DNA from: an uncultured Clostridia bacterium
Lineage (GTDB): Bacteria; Bacillota; Clostridia; Oscillospirales; Acutalibacteraceae
Direction of reading: 5' to 3'
DNA length: 48,632 bases
NCBI GenBank assembly: GCA_946499275.1
Contig: CAMMRL010000014.1
Coordinates: forward strand, 1-48,632
The stretch's first letter is position 1, and every line of letters begins with the position of its first letter. The position numbers and the translations under genes were made by a program. The notes below the pieces were generated by a model. It was given only the letters and a program-made list of their open reading frames with translations, ran no database searches and had not been told where the DNA came from. Positions 24,632-34,785 of this stretch are shown piece by piece.

Positions 24632-25325
24632 CTTCGACGTGTATGCGGGCGAGTTCCTCTCTGTGCTCGGCGTCAGCGGCTGCAGCAAGACCACCCTGCT
24701 GCGCATCCTGATCGGCCTGGAAACTGCCGACAGCGGTGAGATCAGCAAAGGGGATCGCGATATTTCCCATCTTCCCAGCTTTGAACGGGGTATGGGCATT
24801 GTATTTCAGAACTATGCGCTGTTTCCGAACATGACCGTGCTTCAAAATCTGGAATACGCGCTGAAAATCCATAAGGACACCGCCGCCACCGCGCGGCAGA
24901 CCGCGCTCGACACCTTGGAGCAGATCGGCATGACCACCAGCTTCGCAAAAAAACCACATTAACTGTCCGGAGGGCAACAGCAGCGGGTGGTGATTGCCCG
25001 CACCCTAGCGATGAATCCGGACATCATCCTGCTCGACGAACCGATCTCTGCATTGGACGTCACTAACCGGGAGATCATGAAAGCGGAACTGAAATCCATC
25101 CAGAAGAAATTCCACGCCACGATGCTGTTTATCACTCACGATCAGGAGGAGGCCTTTTACCTCAGTGACCGGATCATGGTTATGGATCAGGGAAAGGCGG
25201 AGCAACTTGATACCCCTCACAATATTTACCACCATCCGGCGAGCGAATACGTCCAACGCTTCGTGGTGGAGCAGATGGAACGCAAATACCAGGCGCTGGT
25301 GGGATACCCGGGAGACGCCGAATGA
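24632..25325 (+). pseudogene. ABC transporter ATPase relic (PhnT/PotA-like)
   Basis: Remnant of an importer ATPase of the phosphonate/iron/polyamine type. Homology begins abruptly at FDVYAGEFLSVLG, right after the inverted repeat, so about 30 N-terminal residues are gone. Walker A reads GVSGCSKTT, with Ser in place of the last Gly. An in-frame TAA at 24960-24962 replaces the residue before LSGGQQQRVVIARTLA (normally Gln, so probably CAA to TAA). Beyond it Walker B (IILLDEPISALD), H-loop (LFITHDQEEAF) and the C-terminal part stay in frame to 25325. The Met codon at 24513 cannot be the true start. Three independent defects make this a pseudogene. Confidence 0.88.
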
Positions 25326-25870
25326 AAAACACGGGTTTTCAGATGGTAAAATGGCTGCTGGCGGCGTATCTGGTCATCACGGTGGCTTTGCCGCTGGTGT
25401 TGTTGTTCGCCAACATCCGCGCAGGCGATATCCGTGCGGTCGTTACCTCCCCACAGTTCCTGCCGATGCTAGGCAATTCGGCATTCACCACCCTGACCGC
25501 CACCATCATTTCGGTCGGTCTTTCCTTTATTCTGGCGTTCTGTATCCATCGCTCCGGCATCTGGTTTAAAGCGATGTGGAGCATTGTTTTCACGATACCT
25601 ATGCTGATCCCCAGCATCTCACACGGCATGGGGCTGGTGCTGTTGTTTGGGGACAACGGCATCATCGCCAACCTACTGGGCGTCAATATCGGCCTGTACG
25701 GTTATACCGGTATCATCATGGGCTCAGTGATGTATTCCTTCCCGGTTTCCTTTCTATTGCTCAGCAACGCCTTCCAGTACGAGGACTATACCACCTATGA
25801 GGCGGCGCAGATGCTCGGTATATCTAAGCCCCGGCAATTCGCCGCTATCACCTTACCGAATATGCGGTAG
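25322..25870 (+). pseudogene. Truncated ABC importer permease (PhnU-like)
   Basis: A 182-residue N-terminal piece of a binding-protein-dependent permease. Membrane segments are visible at LAAYLVITVALPLVLLFA, TTLTATIISVGLSFILAF, and AMWSIVFTIPMLIPSIS. The EAA-like loop YEAAQMLGISKPRQFAAI is present and the frame stops a few residues later at LPNMR. Members of this family (2-aminoethylphosphonate or Fbp type) are usually about three times as long, with two such halves. The start overlaps the ATPase stop (ATGA), as in an intact operon. With the ATPase defects, loss of function is nearly certain, though a start and stop remain. Confidence 0.82.
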
Positions 25871-25913
25871 GCGAACGGATGCATAAGATTTATGTGTCCG
25901 TTTCCTGAAAAAC

Positions 25914-26125
25914 TTATTTTACAATTTTTTCCCCTGCTTTGACAAACATTTGCTGGGATGCTTTTCTTATAACATCTTCTGCAAATTCATTTGGATACCT
26001 ACAAAGAGTATCTGTCAATTGCTTTAATCTAAAAATAACATCTGATAATTCTTTAGGTTTCAAATCATCGTACATTTTTTAAGAAGTTTTAAAATGTTTG
26101 CTGATTTGTCAGGATACAAAACAGC
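25914..26125 (-). pseudogene. 3' remnant of an unknown gene with a frameshift
   Basis: On the - strand 53 codons run from ATG 26075 to TAA 25914 (DDLKPKELSDVIFRLKQLTD, then NEFAEDVIRKASQQM). No ribosome site precedes that ATG. In the neighbouring frame, just upstream, AVLYPDKSANILKLLKK (26125 onward) reads straight into it if one A is restored in the run of six at 26076-26081. This looks like a single-base loss in an A-run within the tail of a longer, AT-rich gene. The protein is not recognised. It ends at the terminator of the large surface protein. Confidence 0.5.
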
Positions 26126-26132
26126 TTAAAAG

Positions 26133-26174
26133 AACAACGCCCGGATATCATCGATAAGGTGATATCCGGGCGTT
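26133..26174 (-). terminator. Terminator of the large surface-protein gene
   Basis: A perfect 15-bp stem (AACGCCCGGATATCA and its complement, 26136-26150 and 26160-26174) lies just beyond the stop at 26196; on the - strand it is followed by GTTCTTTT. Confidence 0.88.
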
Positions 26175-26195
26175 ACCTTTAGGACAATGCTTTTG

Positions 26196-29100
26196 TTATC
26201 TCTCTTGCTTTTTTCTCTTGATCGTCAGTGTTCCCAGCACACCGCCGGAAACGAACAGCAGCGCGATCCAAAGTGTGAGATGGCTGTTGTCGCCGGTCGA
26301 TGGGGTGTTTTCATCGCCGTCCGCCATTGCGGGGATCACTACTGGGGCTTTTTCATAGCCGCAGATTGCACATTCTTCATGCTTTTCGCCCGCAATGCCT
26401 ACCCCAGCCTCTTTGGTGATGATCCAGACAAATTCATGCTCTGCCACATCCGTCTTGTCGCCGCAAGCACATTCATGCCAGTGGTTCGTTTCATCCGATT
26501 CCCATGAATCGCCATAGGTATGGCCATTTGCTTCAATGTCAGTGATCATCTTGGTCTGCGTTTCCGCCCAATCCTCTGTGAAGGTGGCCGTGTAGGTGGT
26601 TACACCTTTTTCGGTACAATTGGGCGCTTTGGTCTGCTGGCTGGTTACGGTTGCCTCTGCTGTTTCCACGTGAGTGGAATTGCTTTCACAGACGCGGGTC
26701 GCCGTGCAGGTCTTACCATCCTTGCTCCATACATACGTGACAGTCTCCCAGGTATGGCTGACGGTGACCGTATAGGTTATGGAGTTGCCCGCCTTATCCG
26801 TGACAACAACGATACACTGCTCATCGTCACCGGCCGCAATGGTGTACTTGCCGTCCACAGCGGTCTGAACTTCGCCGTTGATCGTAACGGACGCGAGGTT
26901 GGTTTCCGAAATGGTAAAGGTCTGACCCGGGCAATAGGTTTCACCGTCTTTGATGTCTTCGATGACCGGTGCGGTCTCGTCCACCGTCATGCCGATGTCA
27001 CTGCCTTTATCGACCGGAACTGCCGCCTTTTCGCCAACCACTTCCAGCGCTTGCAGGGAGATAGCCGTTGCTTTTTCCTTCGCATCCTCTTTTACCTTGA
27101 ACTTTAGGGTGATAAAATCACCTTCGGCGGAGGTGGTACCGATCTCATCCAGCGTGGCCAGCAACTTATATGGCGATGCCGTCAGGTCGTCCTGAGCCGT
27201 AAACTGGGTTTCAGTGAAGATATCGCCGCAGGTGTAGCCCAAAAGCTCCAGCGTATCGGGGTCATAATCGACGGCCGCCAGGATGCCCCAGACATCCGCC
27301 GCCTGATCAAGGCCGAGGGTTATCTTGAACTCTTTGCCGCGGTTCGTGACGACTTCTTCCGGTGACAGAGTCATCTTTGGCGTATTTTCCTCCTCAGCCG
27401 GAGCCGTTACAGGAGCGGACAGCGCCGTAACGGCCGCCGCCGGTTCCGCCGACGATGTCAGTACCGTAGCCGCAGCCATTGCGGCAGGTGACATAAGCGT
27501 ACTCATCGTGGTTGGCGTCGCTCTGTAAAGGGCAGGAGAGGTAAGGGAGTTCATCTGCTGCGCATTTGCTGCCGCAGTTAAGGTTGGCATAGAAGCAATT
27601 ACCGGCCCATGGCCTGTGTCATTTCCGTTTGCATCTATGGTGAGCGCCACCGACTGGGTTCCCCACGTATGATGCTCATCATCCTCTATAGTTATTGACA
27701 CAAAAGCCATCATCGGAGTTTCATTCAAACCTGTTCGTATATCATAGCTGCCCAGATCGTCTTTTGTTGGATAACCGTTTTCCCTTGGGTTAAATTTCAT
27801 GTCGGTGCCATTGCTATTTAATCTTTCATCCATTGCGCTAAAACTGTATGTCATGGACACCGGATCAACATCCCATGTAGGTACTTCGCTGGTTACAGTA
27901 AGGATCCAGTTTTCGACGGAAAACGTCAGCTCATTCGGCCATGCCATCTGAATTTTATTGATCCGCAACGCCACGTTGCCGTCGTAAATCACCAGATTAT
28001 TCAGTGCCAGATACTCGTTGTCCGTAGGCCTTGACACTCTGACAATATAATCTCCCGGCTCGACGGGCACGTTTGCCGTCCACTCATCTGTGCCGCCGTG
28101 CGTCTTATATTCATAGGTAAACTGGTCTTTCGATACTCCTTCGGCGGCTTGGATAGTAAGTTTAGTTAATCCATGGGGATTGCCGTCATAGGTGACTGTT
28201 TCAAGTGTATAACCAGGGAAGTACAAGAAGTTTTCTGCAGTGAGTTCTTTCTTACGCTCCCATCGAGCATAGAGGGTCTGATCGGACGTGCCGGTGAAAA
28301 CGGTATCTTCTGTCACCTGTGTGCCGCCGTTCTCCGCCGTATACCAGCCCCGGAAGCTCATTTGATCGTCTTTGTTAGACAGATCTGGAAGAGTATATTG
28401 TGCGCCATATTGAACGGTTGAATCATTCGCCAAGTCTGAAGCATATACCGTACTGAAATGGACCGTATAGGTATTTGCCTCCCATTTTGCGTAAACCGTT
28501 GTGTCCTGACCCGGCATCTTGGAACCAAAATCGAATGGCGTAACGCAGGAGGCCTCTTGATACCAGCCGTCAAACGTGTAGCCCGTACGGACAGGATCAG
28601 TGGGACGGAAGATTACGGAACCCTCCGGATAGATCTGGGAATTTATCTTATTTCCGCCTTGTGTATCAAATGCTAGCGTATAGGATGGCTTTTCTGTCTC
28701 ATCTATCCGACACACCACCGTATAAGTGATAGAACTCTGCACTGGTTTTCCCTGTTCCGGAGAGACGGATAAAATAGTGGCATTCGCGCCGCCGTGCTGT
28801 CTGACATGATCAGCCAGTCCTTCAAAATATGGTATGTCTCCGGCGCGGAACGCAATTTCTACAGGTTCTACACCATTGGAGAGACCTATAAACTCGTATC
28901 TGGCAGTCAGCGTGGTGTTTAGATAATTTGCTTTCAGCGTTGGGTTATCTCCGTATTTTTCAATAAACGCCATGTCTACGGTGAGATTGTTTATGTCTAT
29001 CACCGTTTCATCCTCATCCGTTAGGTTCAGGAAGCGGGTAAATTGGCCTGGATTGTACTTATTCGTGCCGGTGGAGTTAAGCTCAGACAGGTCAAAGGTC

Positions 29101-32100
29101 TTCCCGTATTTTGCCGTGTAGGTATGGCTTTCCTTTGTGCCGTCGGCGTTCTCAACGTCTGTCACAGTAAGAGTATACTTTCTTGGCATGATATCAAAGT
29201 AATACGTCTTGTCATCGGTCAAGCTAAGGCCTGTTGACGCTTCCTGATAGCCGCCGATTTCGGCATACTTTAGGTTAGCGCCATCTACGGATGTGTAGCT
29301 GTCGTAATCGATAAGCTCCAGAATGTCGTTCTGACTTGGCAGATCGAACACGTCCAGCCTGCCGTAACGTTCGCTCCAGACGGTTTGATAGCCGTCCGTC
29401 GAATTACCCACCACCACACTGGCTGTAAACTTTTCACTGAGTTCCGTCTCAGTCATATTGCTCCAGATCACCGGGACGGTGATGGCGATATCGTACTTGC
29501 TGAATCCCACCTTGCCGCCTTTCCAGACAATACGCATATTGGCGGTCAGATAGCGAGAGTTGGAAGTATCCACCTTTATCTGGTTAGTTCCATCCGCTAC
29601 GAATCTGGAGTTATCAAAGCTGATGGAAAAGTCGCTTCTGTCGTACTTTTGCTGTGTTTTTTCACCGGTGGTCAGATTCATCTGCTTCATGGTAAAATAG
29701 ATGTCGTCAATCGGCATGGAAACGCCGTTTGAGGCATTGCCGTCAATGTCCCGCACACATATGACGTCATCCTCATCCGGTTCCAGCGCAAATCCATAGA
29801 CGTTTTCCTGTGAACCCGCCGTCAGCAGCGGAAATTCATCGTCGTAGAGCGTCGGTTCATATTTGATGAGATTTAAGAATACCTGCGCCTTAAATTTCAC
29901 CGTCACATACAGTCCAAAGTCCACATAGAGGGCGCCCAGCATTTCTTCTGTTTCCTGTGAAATTTGGCTGTTGGCCGGCCGCAGGTCTTCAAAATAGTAG
30001 AGGAAATATCCGTACAGCTTCAGATAGACACCGAATTCCACATTGGCGCCGACACTGGCAATGTCTGTACTGAGTATACCAAAGGCGATCTCTGCCTTGA
30101 CGCCGGCCTTGATCCCCAGCGTCCCCATCACATAAAACTGGAAGGCAAACCTCTCGTCGATGAGATCGATTTCGCTGGATCCCGAGGTTCTATCCATAAG
30201 ATGGAGCCAGAAGCTGTACCGCTTACCCACTTGGTATTCCATGTCCGCGCCAAGCTGAATATTGACATTGGCTTTGACAACGAAATTCAGGTTCACCTTG
30301 ACCGCGGCGATAGCGATCCAGTAGGTCTGGTCGATCAGCGGCTGGTTAATAAGCTCCACCCAGTCGCACTCCTGCTCCAGCATCTCCTTGTACCGGTCCA
30401 TCAGCTGCTCCATGCCCGTCTTCGCTTCCGATTCATTCTGAGCACTGAACACCTCATCGAACGCGGCACTGATGTCCTCGGCTCCTAGCGCTTCCTCAAT
30501 TTCCTCGAACGAGTATTCCACGCCGTCTACATTTACCGCCGGGAGCTGCTCTTTATAGTATGCGATCTCATCCAAAACCTGCTGGACTGCCTCGCCTTTG
30601 GCCTGCAGCTTCTTCAGCTTTGCGCCCAGCTTGTTGATCTGCCGGATCGCATTCTGGACCTTCGGGTTGGTGCTCGTCGTCTCAGAAAGCGCTTTCCATT
30701 TCTTGAGGTTTTGCTCGCTGACCGTATACACCTTGACACCCACGGACATGTAGGTGTAATTCTGGATATCGATGGACGCCGTCACATCCACATCCTCCAG
30801 AACCGGAATAATGAAATGCCATTCCCATCTGTCGTCGATATCGATATCAAAGCCCAGCGCGACCTCCTGCTCGAAGCCGGCTGTCAGCTCGATCTTTAGG
30901 GAATTGGTCTTACCGGCCAGCTTCTGGTCAAAGGACAACACCACGCTCACATCCAGCGCCACGCCAACCCCGTTTTTAAAATGGGTATTCTTAAGGATCG
31001 ATGCCTTTACCGTCGGTTTTTCTGCCGTAAACTTGACTCGTCCGCCAACGCCTGCGGCGCGCGCAGCCATGGGAGATGCCGTGGCGCTCAGCTGATTGAT
31101 CTCCGCTCTTGTGATGCCGGCGGCCAGCAGCCTCTCCTGCACCTCGTCCGTCTGCAGGGCATTCTGCACCATGCGGTTTGCCGCTTCTTCGGCAAAGCCG
31201 CTGTTCATCGCCTGCTGTTCCACCTGCTCCAGGACTTCTTCCTCATCGAGGTCATCCAGGATCTCGCTGCTGTCCACGGTCTGGGACACAAACAGGCCCA
31301 TGTAATCCTCGATTTCCTCTTTTGTAACAAGCTCGTAGGATATGATATTGCCTTCTATTTTGGTGATCTGGCCGTACGCTACCGGGGTATCCTCGGCCAG
31401 CTCGGTGAAATCAACCGTATAAAAGGTCAGAAAATCATTCACCTTGAATTGGGGCCTTTCCGTCTTTCCCAGCATCAGCAACGCATAGGCGTCGTAGCTG
31501 TTGGTGTCGATGGTTCCATCGGCATCCGGCAGCTCGTCGACATTCATTGGGAAAGACTCCGGCATGGCCAAAACTTTTTCCGAATCTTCCTCATCCAGGC
31601 TCTCAAAGGTATAGGTGTTTCCATCCACCGCCGTGATGCAGATAAATGCCATGGCGTCGTTTTCATAGTCATCTTTCGTGTAGTCACGGTTTCTCGGGTC
31701 TTCCGTCTGATAAATACAGACAATATCTCCCTGTTCCAAATCCTGATGGGACATGGGGAAGCTTCCTTTGATTGCTTCCGTGCCTTCTTCATTGCTCAGA
31801 AGAGCCGACTGAAGCACGTCAACCGTCTCTCCGCCGACCGTGTACTTCATCTCTTCCGTATCTTTAATAAAGATCATGTCCGGGTTGTACTTCAGGTTAT
31901 CCGCTTCCGCCTTTTCGATGATAAAATACGCCGTGCGGAACATGGCGTCCTTATCTGCAAAGGTCAGCCCGTCTCCTAGTGTCAGCTCATAGGAAGCTCC
32001 CTCGTTAAAGCCCTCCGGCGCATAGACCGTGAAGGTACCGTCCCCGTTCTCTTTCACATCGATCGCCACCGGCTCGGAGCCGTCCTTCGGCAGAACGGTG

Positions 32101-32723
32101 ATGTTTGCCTTGACATCGTTTATGCTGGTCAGATCGCCGGTTATGACAAAGGAAATATCCGGTTTCTGATTGTCCAGACTAAAGGAGGTGATATTGAGCT
32201 GCTCTTTGGACTCTACCGGCTCGTAAACCGCCGTCAGAACCATGTCCGCTGATATGACCTCGGTCAGCGGATAGTAGACGTCCCCGTTTTCCATCTTCCA
32301 GTTGACGAAGAGATAATCGTCCTTTGCAGGAGTGGGAAGTTCTCCCTTATAGGGGTAGCCTTCGCCGGCCTGGATGGGCGCAAAATCCCCGCCGCCGTCC
32401 GTTACAAAGCGGATCGTATGCAGCGTCGGCGTCAGTCTATCGAGATTCCCGACCAGATAGTCCTTCACCATCTGAACGTCCGTATCGTCAATGGCGCCAT
32501 CCGCATTGACGTCGGCTTCGGTGAAGCGGATGCCCGTTTTTGTCTCTTCATCCCCTTCTATGTACCGTTCCATCAGGTTGACGTCCAGTAATTCCACCTT
32601 GCCGTTCCCATCAGCGTCGCCATATAGGATATTATCCTGGGCAAACGCCGTCAAAGCGCCCAGCGGAACGATGGACAACAGGATGCTGAAGGTCAGCAAC
32701 AGGCTTAAAAGCCGTTTTTTCAT
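26196..32723 (-). CDS. Giant wall-anchored protein with dockerin and cohesin
   Basis: A 2175-residue secreted protein. A signal peptide (MKKRLLSLLLTFSILLSIV, cut near TAFA) is followed at residues 30-95 by a type I dockerin with two calcium loops, DADGNGKVELLD and DVNADGAIDDTD. A long unknown region follows, with coiled coil near 690-730. Residues about 1340-1480 hold InlB/Listeria-Bacteroides repeats (TGYTFDGWYQEAS, MSFRGWYTAENGG). Residues about 1775-1905 look like a cohesin (MTLSPEEVVTNRGKEFKITL, LLGYTCGDIF). His/Cys modules (NHWHECACGDK) precede the sorting tail PSTGD, a hydrophobic helix and KRKK. GGGGGAG precedes the ATG. A scaffold or adhesin at the cell wall is inferred; substrate unknown. 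A sortase is not in the window. Confidence 0.85.
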   Translation of the reverse strand: MKKRLLSLLLTFSILLSIVPLGALTAFAQDNILYGDADGNGKVELLDVNLMERYIEGDEETKTGIRFTEADVNADGAIDDTDVQMVKDYLVGNLDRLTPTLHTIRFVTDGGGDFAPIQAGEGYPYKGELPTPAKDDYLFVNWKMENGDVYYPLTEVISADMVLTAVYEPVESKEQLNITSFSLDNQKPDISFVITGDLTSINDVKANITVLPKDGSEPVAIDVKENGDGTFTVYAPEGFNEGASYELTLGDGLTFADKDAMFRTAYFIIEKAEADNLKYNPDMIFIKDTEEMKYTVGGETVDVLQSALLSNEEGTEAIKGSFPMSHQDLEQGDIVCIYQTEDPRNRDYTKDDYENDAMAFICITAVDGNTYTFESLDEEDSEKVLAMPESFPMNVDELPDADGTIDTNSYDAYALLMLGKTERPQFKVNDFLTFYTVDFTELAEDTPVAYGQITKIEGNIISYELVTKEEIEDYMGLFVSQTVDSSEILDDLDEEEVLEQVEQQAMNSGFAEEAANRMVQNALQTDEVQERLLAAGITRAEINQLSATASPMAARAAGVGGRVKFTAEKPTVKASILKNTHFKNGVGVALDVSVVLSFDQKLAGKTNSLKIELTAGFEQEVALGFDIDIDDRWEWHFIIPVLEDVDVTASIDIQNYTYMSVGVKVYTVSEQNLKKWKALSETTSTNPKVQNAIRQINKLGAKLKKLQAKGEAVQQVLDEIAYYKEQLPAVNVDGVEYSFEEIEEALGAEDISAAFDEVFSAQNESEAKTGMEQLMDRYKEMLEQECDWVELINQPLIDQTYWIAIAAVKVNLNFVVKANVNIQLGADMEYQVGKRYSFWLHLMDRTSGSSEIDLIDERFAFQFYVMGTLGIKAGVKAEIAFGILSTDIASVGANVEFGVYLKLYGYFLYYFEDLRPANSQISQETEEMLGALYVDFGLYVTVKFKAQVFLNLIKYEPTLYDDEFPLLTAGSQENVYGFALEPDEDDVICVRDIDGNASNGVSMPIDDIYFTMKQMNLTTGEKTQQKYDRSDFSISFDNSRFVADGTNQIKVDTSNSRYLTANMRIVWKGGKVGFSKYDIAITVPVIWSNMTETELSEKFTASVVVGNSTDGYQTVWSERYGRLDVFDLPSQNDILELIDYDSYTSVDGANLKYAEIGGYQEASTGLSLTDDKTYYFDIMPRKYTLTVTDVENADGTKESHTYTAKYGKTFDLSELNSTGTNKYNPGQFTRFLNLTDEDETVIDINNLTVDMAFIEKYGDNPTLKANYLNTTLTARYEFIGLSNGVEPVEIAFRAGDIPYFEGLADHVRQHGGANATILSVSPEQGKPVQSSITYTVVCRIDETEKPSYTLAFDTQGGNKINSQIYPEGSVIFRPTDPVRTGYTFDGWYQEASCVTPFDFGSKMPGQDTTVYAKWEANTYTVHFSTVYASDLANDSTVQYGAQYTLPDLSNKDDQMSFRGWYTAENGGTQVTEDTVFTGTSDQTLYARWERKKELTAENFLYFPGYTLETVTYDGNPHGLTKLTIQAAEGVSKDQFTYEYKTHGGTDEWTANVPVEPGDYIVRVSRPTDNEYLALNNLVIYDGNVALRINKIQMAWPNELTFSVENWILTVTSEVPTWDVDPVSMTYSFSAMDERLNSNGTDMKFNPRENGYPTKDDLGSYDIRTGLNETPMMAFVSITIEDDEHHTWGTQSVALTIDANGNDTGHGPVIASMPTLTAAANAQQMNSLTSPALYRATPTTMSTLMSPAAMAAATVLTSSAEPAAAVTALSAPVTAPAEEENTPKMTLSPEEVVTNRGKEFKITLGLDQAADVWGILAAVDYDPDTLELLGYTCGDIFTETQFTAQDDLTASPYKLLATLDEIGTTSAEGDFITLKFKVKEDAKEKATAISLQALEVVGEKAAVPVDKGSDIGMTVDETAPVIEDIKDGETYCPGQTFTISETNLASVTINGEVQTAVDGKYTIAAGDDEQCIVVVTDKAGNSITYTVTVSHTWETVTYVWSKDGKTCTATRVCESNSTHVETAEATVTSQQTKAPNCTEKGVTTYTATFTEDWAETQTKMITDIEANGHTYGDSWESDETNHWHECACGDKTDVAEHEFVWIITKEAGVGIAGEKHEECAICGYEKAPVVIPAMADGDENTPSTGDNSHLTLWIALLFVSGGVLGTLTIKRKKQER

Positions 32724-32805
32724 CCTTGTGCTCCCCCTTTTATAAGGCTGTATATTTTAGGTGTTTCTCTAAGTCAAATGAGTACAGTCGGCTCCAAAAC
32801 ATTCA

Positions 32806-34785
32806 TTAAAGCCACTCCCGACCACGAGCATGTTTACCCTTCTTTTGGATGAATACCAGGCTGAAAATACCACACAAAGCAAGCGCCATTAATCCGCCCC
32901 ACAAAGCCACATTACTGCTGTCTCCAGTTTCAGGCGAATCAGAAACCGGTTTATAGTTTGGATCAGCTATACCGCAGACCGTACATGTTCCGTCTTTATA
33001 GCTGTGCGCAAGCATCGGAACGACCTCACCCTTTTCAAGTATTTCGCCGCAGTCCTTGCAGACCTTATCTCCGGTATATCCTTCGACAGTACAGGTGGCT
33101 CCTTTTTCATTTTTCAGCTCTGGTTCTCCGTGCCCTTTAGCTTTGACGCTCGTGTCTTCCTTTGAGATTTCCTGAGTGAATTCTTCATCGCTGAAATACT
33201 TGCCACAGGTCTCGCAGTACCAGTATTCGATATTTCCGTCCTTGGTACAGGTTGCAGCCTTAACTTCGGTTTTTACCGCTTGATGTCCTAACGCCGTACC
33301 GGATTTTTCACGGGTATGGGTGGCATCGCAACGATCACATTTTGCCGTTTCCGTTCCGTTGGCTGTACAGGTTGCATCGTTGTTATACACATAGTTCGTA
33401 AAACTGTGATTGTCGGGATCTACGTCACCATATTCCCTGCCGCAGTCTTCACATACCGCCTTATCCTGACAAGTAGCTGTCCCGCCCGCATGGATATGCT
33501 CCCCGATATGGATATATCTGTATGCTCCAAGCCAGTTCATCTCGTCAGTACCAAAATTTATTGTTGTGTTATAAGGAGATTCCTCTCCTTCTTTAAAATG
33601 AACAGCGGCAGATCCGTCCCAATTGTTGCCGTCTACTTTGAATTCTGCAAGCTTTCCCCCGGCAGGCGTAATGCTGAAAGAAATATTCTCGGTATAACTA
33701 TTATAGTATCCGTATAATTGTATGCCGCCGTGTGCAGTTACATCGGAAGCTGTAATAGAAAGATGCTCCGTGACTATTGCCGGAATAATATCGTTCGGCT
33801 TGCTTGAAGCAGTCAGCTTAGAATTATTCACATTCAAAGTTCCCACTACCACCATGCCTTCATCGGTTGTACCAGAAGAGGTTACAGTGCTGTCATTTAT
33901 CGTCATATTTCCATCTGTAAAAACGCCCCGCATACCCTTACTTTCCGCCGTTACATTGCTGCCGTTTTCAACGATTATATCGCCGTAGGCATAGATAGTA
34001 GGAAAGGCATCCTCTGATGTATCGGTTGCTTCTACTGTGGAATCATTGATAACGATGTCTCCATCGGAGTAGAATGTGTTGCTTGAGCCTCCCGTTGCTT
34101 CTACATGACTTTTATCGGTGATCTCAATAAAATCCGCTGCCCACAAAGCCGGATTAGAAGACGATTCTGCACTTGCTATTACTGTGGAATTATCTATTTT
34201 AATTCCACCACTTTCAATCCAGAAGACATTGGTGCTTGAGCCGTTTGTTGTAGCTGTAACAGTACTGTTAATAATATTCAAATTGCCCTTTCTTTGATCA
34301 CCATTTATGTTTTGCACGGAAATTGCTAAGTTGCTTGTATTGATTTCTATATTTGTGTCCTCAACAGTCACATCGTCATAAGCAGAAATACCGACCATGG
34401 CGCTAATTTTCAGCGTGCCGTCTCCGGTAATCCTTAATCTGTCCCGATGATAGACCGGTCCTGCAGTCGATTTGCCTTGTAAACTAATACCGTTTCCTGA
34501 TGCTTTGTTGATTTCGCAGTTTCCTATGACATTAATTGTCAGAACCTTGCTGTCATTACCATATGTCAGAATACCCGTTGGCAGCTTCGCATTATCCAAC
34601 ATTAAAGTGCAAGTGTCCGGATCATAGGATATCGTACCGTCTCCCAGCACATCTCCCGCGTTTTCACTGGTAATCTGCGTGTATCCAAGATACAGGTCGT
34701 ATTTTTCTACTGCAAACGCCGTGGTGGGAAACAGCATCAGCATCATGCACAAGCTCAGCATTACCGCTGTCAATCGCTTTTTCAT
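32806..34785 (-). CDS. Wall-anchored beta-helix-like surface protein
   Basis: A 659-residue secreted protein. A signal peptide (MKKRLTAVMLSLCMMLMLF, cut near AFA) precedes residues 90-400, which repeat short strand units with Asn/Asp/Ser ladders (INDSTVEATDTSEDAF, VNNSKLTASSK), typical of a right-handed beta-helix adhesin. Residues about 430-615 carry repeated Cys pairs (AVCEDCGREYG, AKCDRCDATH, KVCKDCGEIL), which may bind metal or form disulfides. The C-terminus has SPETGD, a membrane helix and basic residues: a sortase-type signal. The ATG overlaps the stop of the 115-codon gene upstream (ATGA), so it is translationally coupled to it; AAGGAGG also precedes it. It and the giant protein share a CACAAGG-ATG leader. 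Confidence 0.82.
   Translation of the reverse strand: MKKRLTAVMLSLCMMLMLFPTTAFAVEKYDLYLGYTQITSENAGDVLGDGTISYDPDTCTLMLDNAKLPTGILTYGNDSKVLTINVIGNCEINKASGNGISLQGKSTAGPVYHRDRLRITGDGTLKISAMVGISAYDDVTVEDTNIEINTSNLAISVQNINGDQRKGNLNIINSTVTATTNGSSTNVFWIESGGIKIDNSTVIASAESSSNPALWAADFIEITDKSHVEATGGSSNTFYSDGDIVINDSTVEATDTSEDAFPTIYAYGDIIVENGSNVTAESKGMRGVFTDGNMTINDSTVTSSGTTDEGMVVVGTLNVNNSKLTASSKPNDIIPAIVTEHLSITASDVTAHGGIQLYGYYNSYTENISFSITPAGGKLAEFKVDGNNWDGSAAVHFKEGEESPYNTTINFGTDEMNWLGAYRYIHIGEHIHAGGTATCQDKAVCEDCGREYGDVDPDNHSFTNYVYNNDATCTANGTETAKCDRCDATHTREKSGTALGHQAVKTEVKAATCTKDGNIEYWYCETCGKYFSDEEFTQEISKEDTSVKAKGHGEPELKNEKGATCTVEGYTGDKVCKDCGEILEKGEVVPMLAHSYKDGTCTVCGIADPNYKPVSDSPETGDSSNVALWGGLMALALCGIFSLVFIQKKGKHARGREWL

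Noticed and set aside
24513..24962. Intact ABC ATPase gene from ATG 24513
   Set aside because: The first 40 codons run through an inverted repeat and give sequence unlike any ATPase N-terminus, and the frame ends at a nonsense codon before the signature motif.
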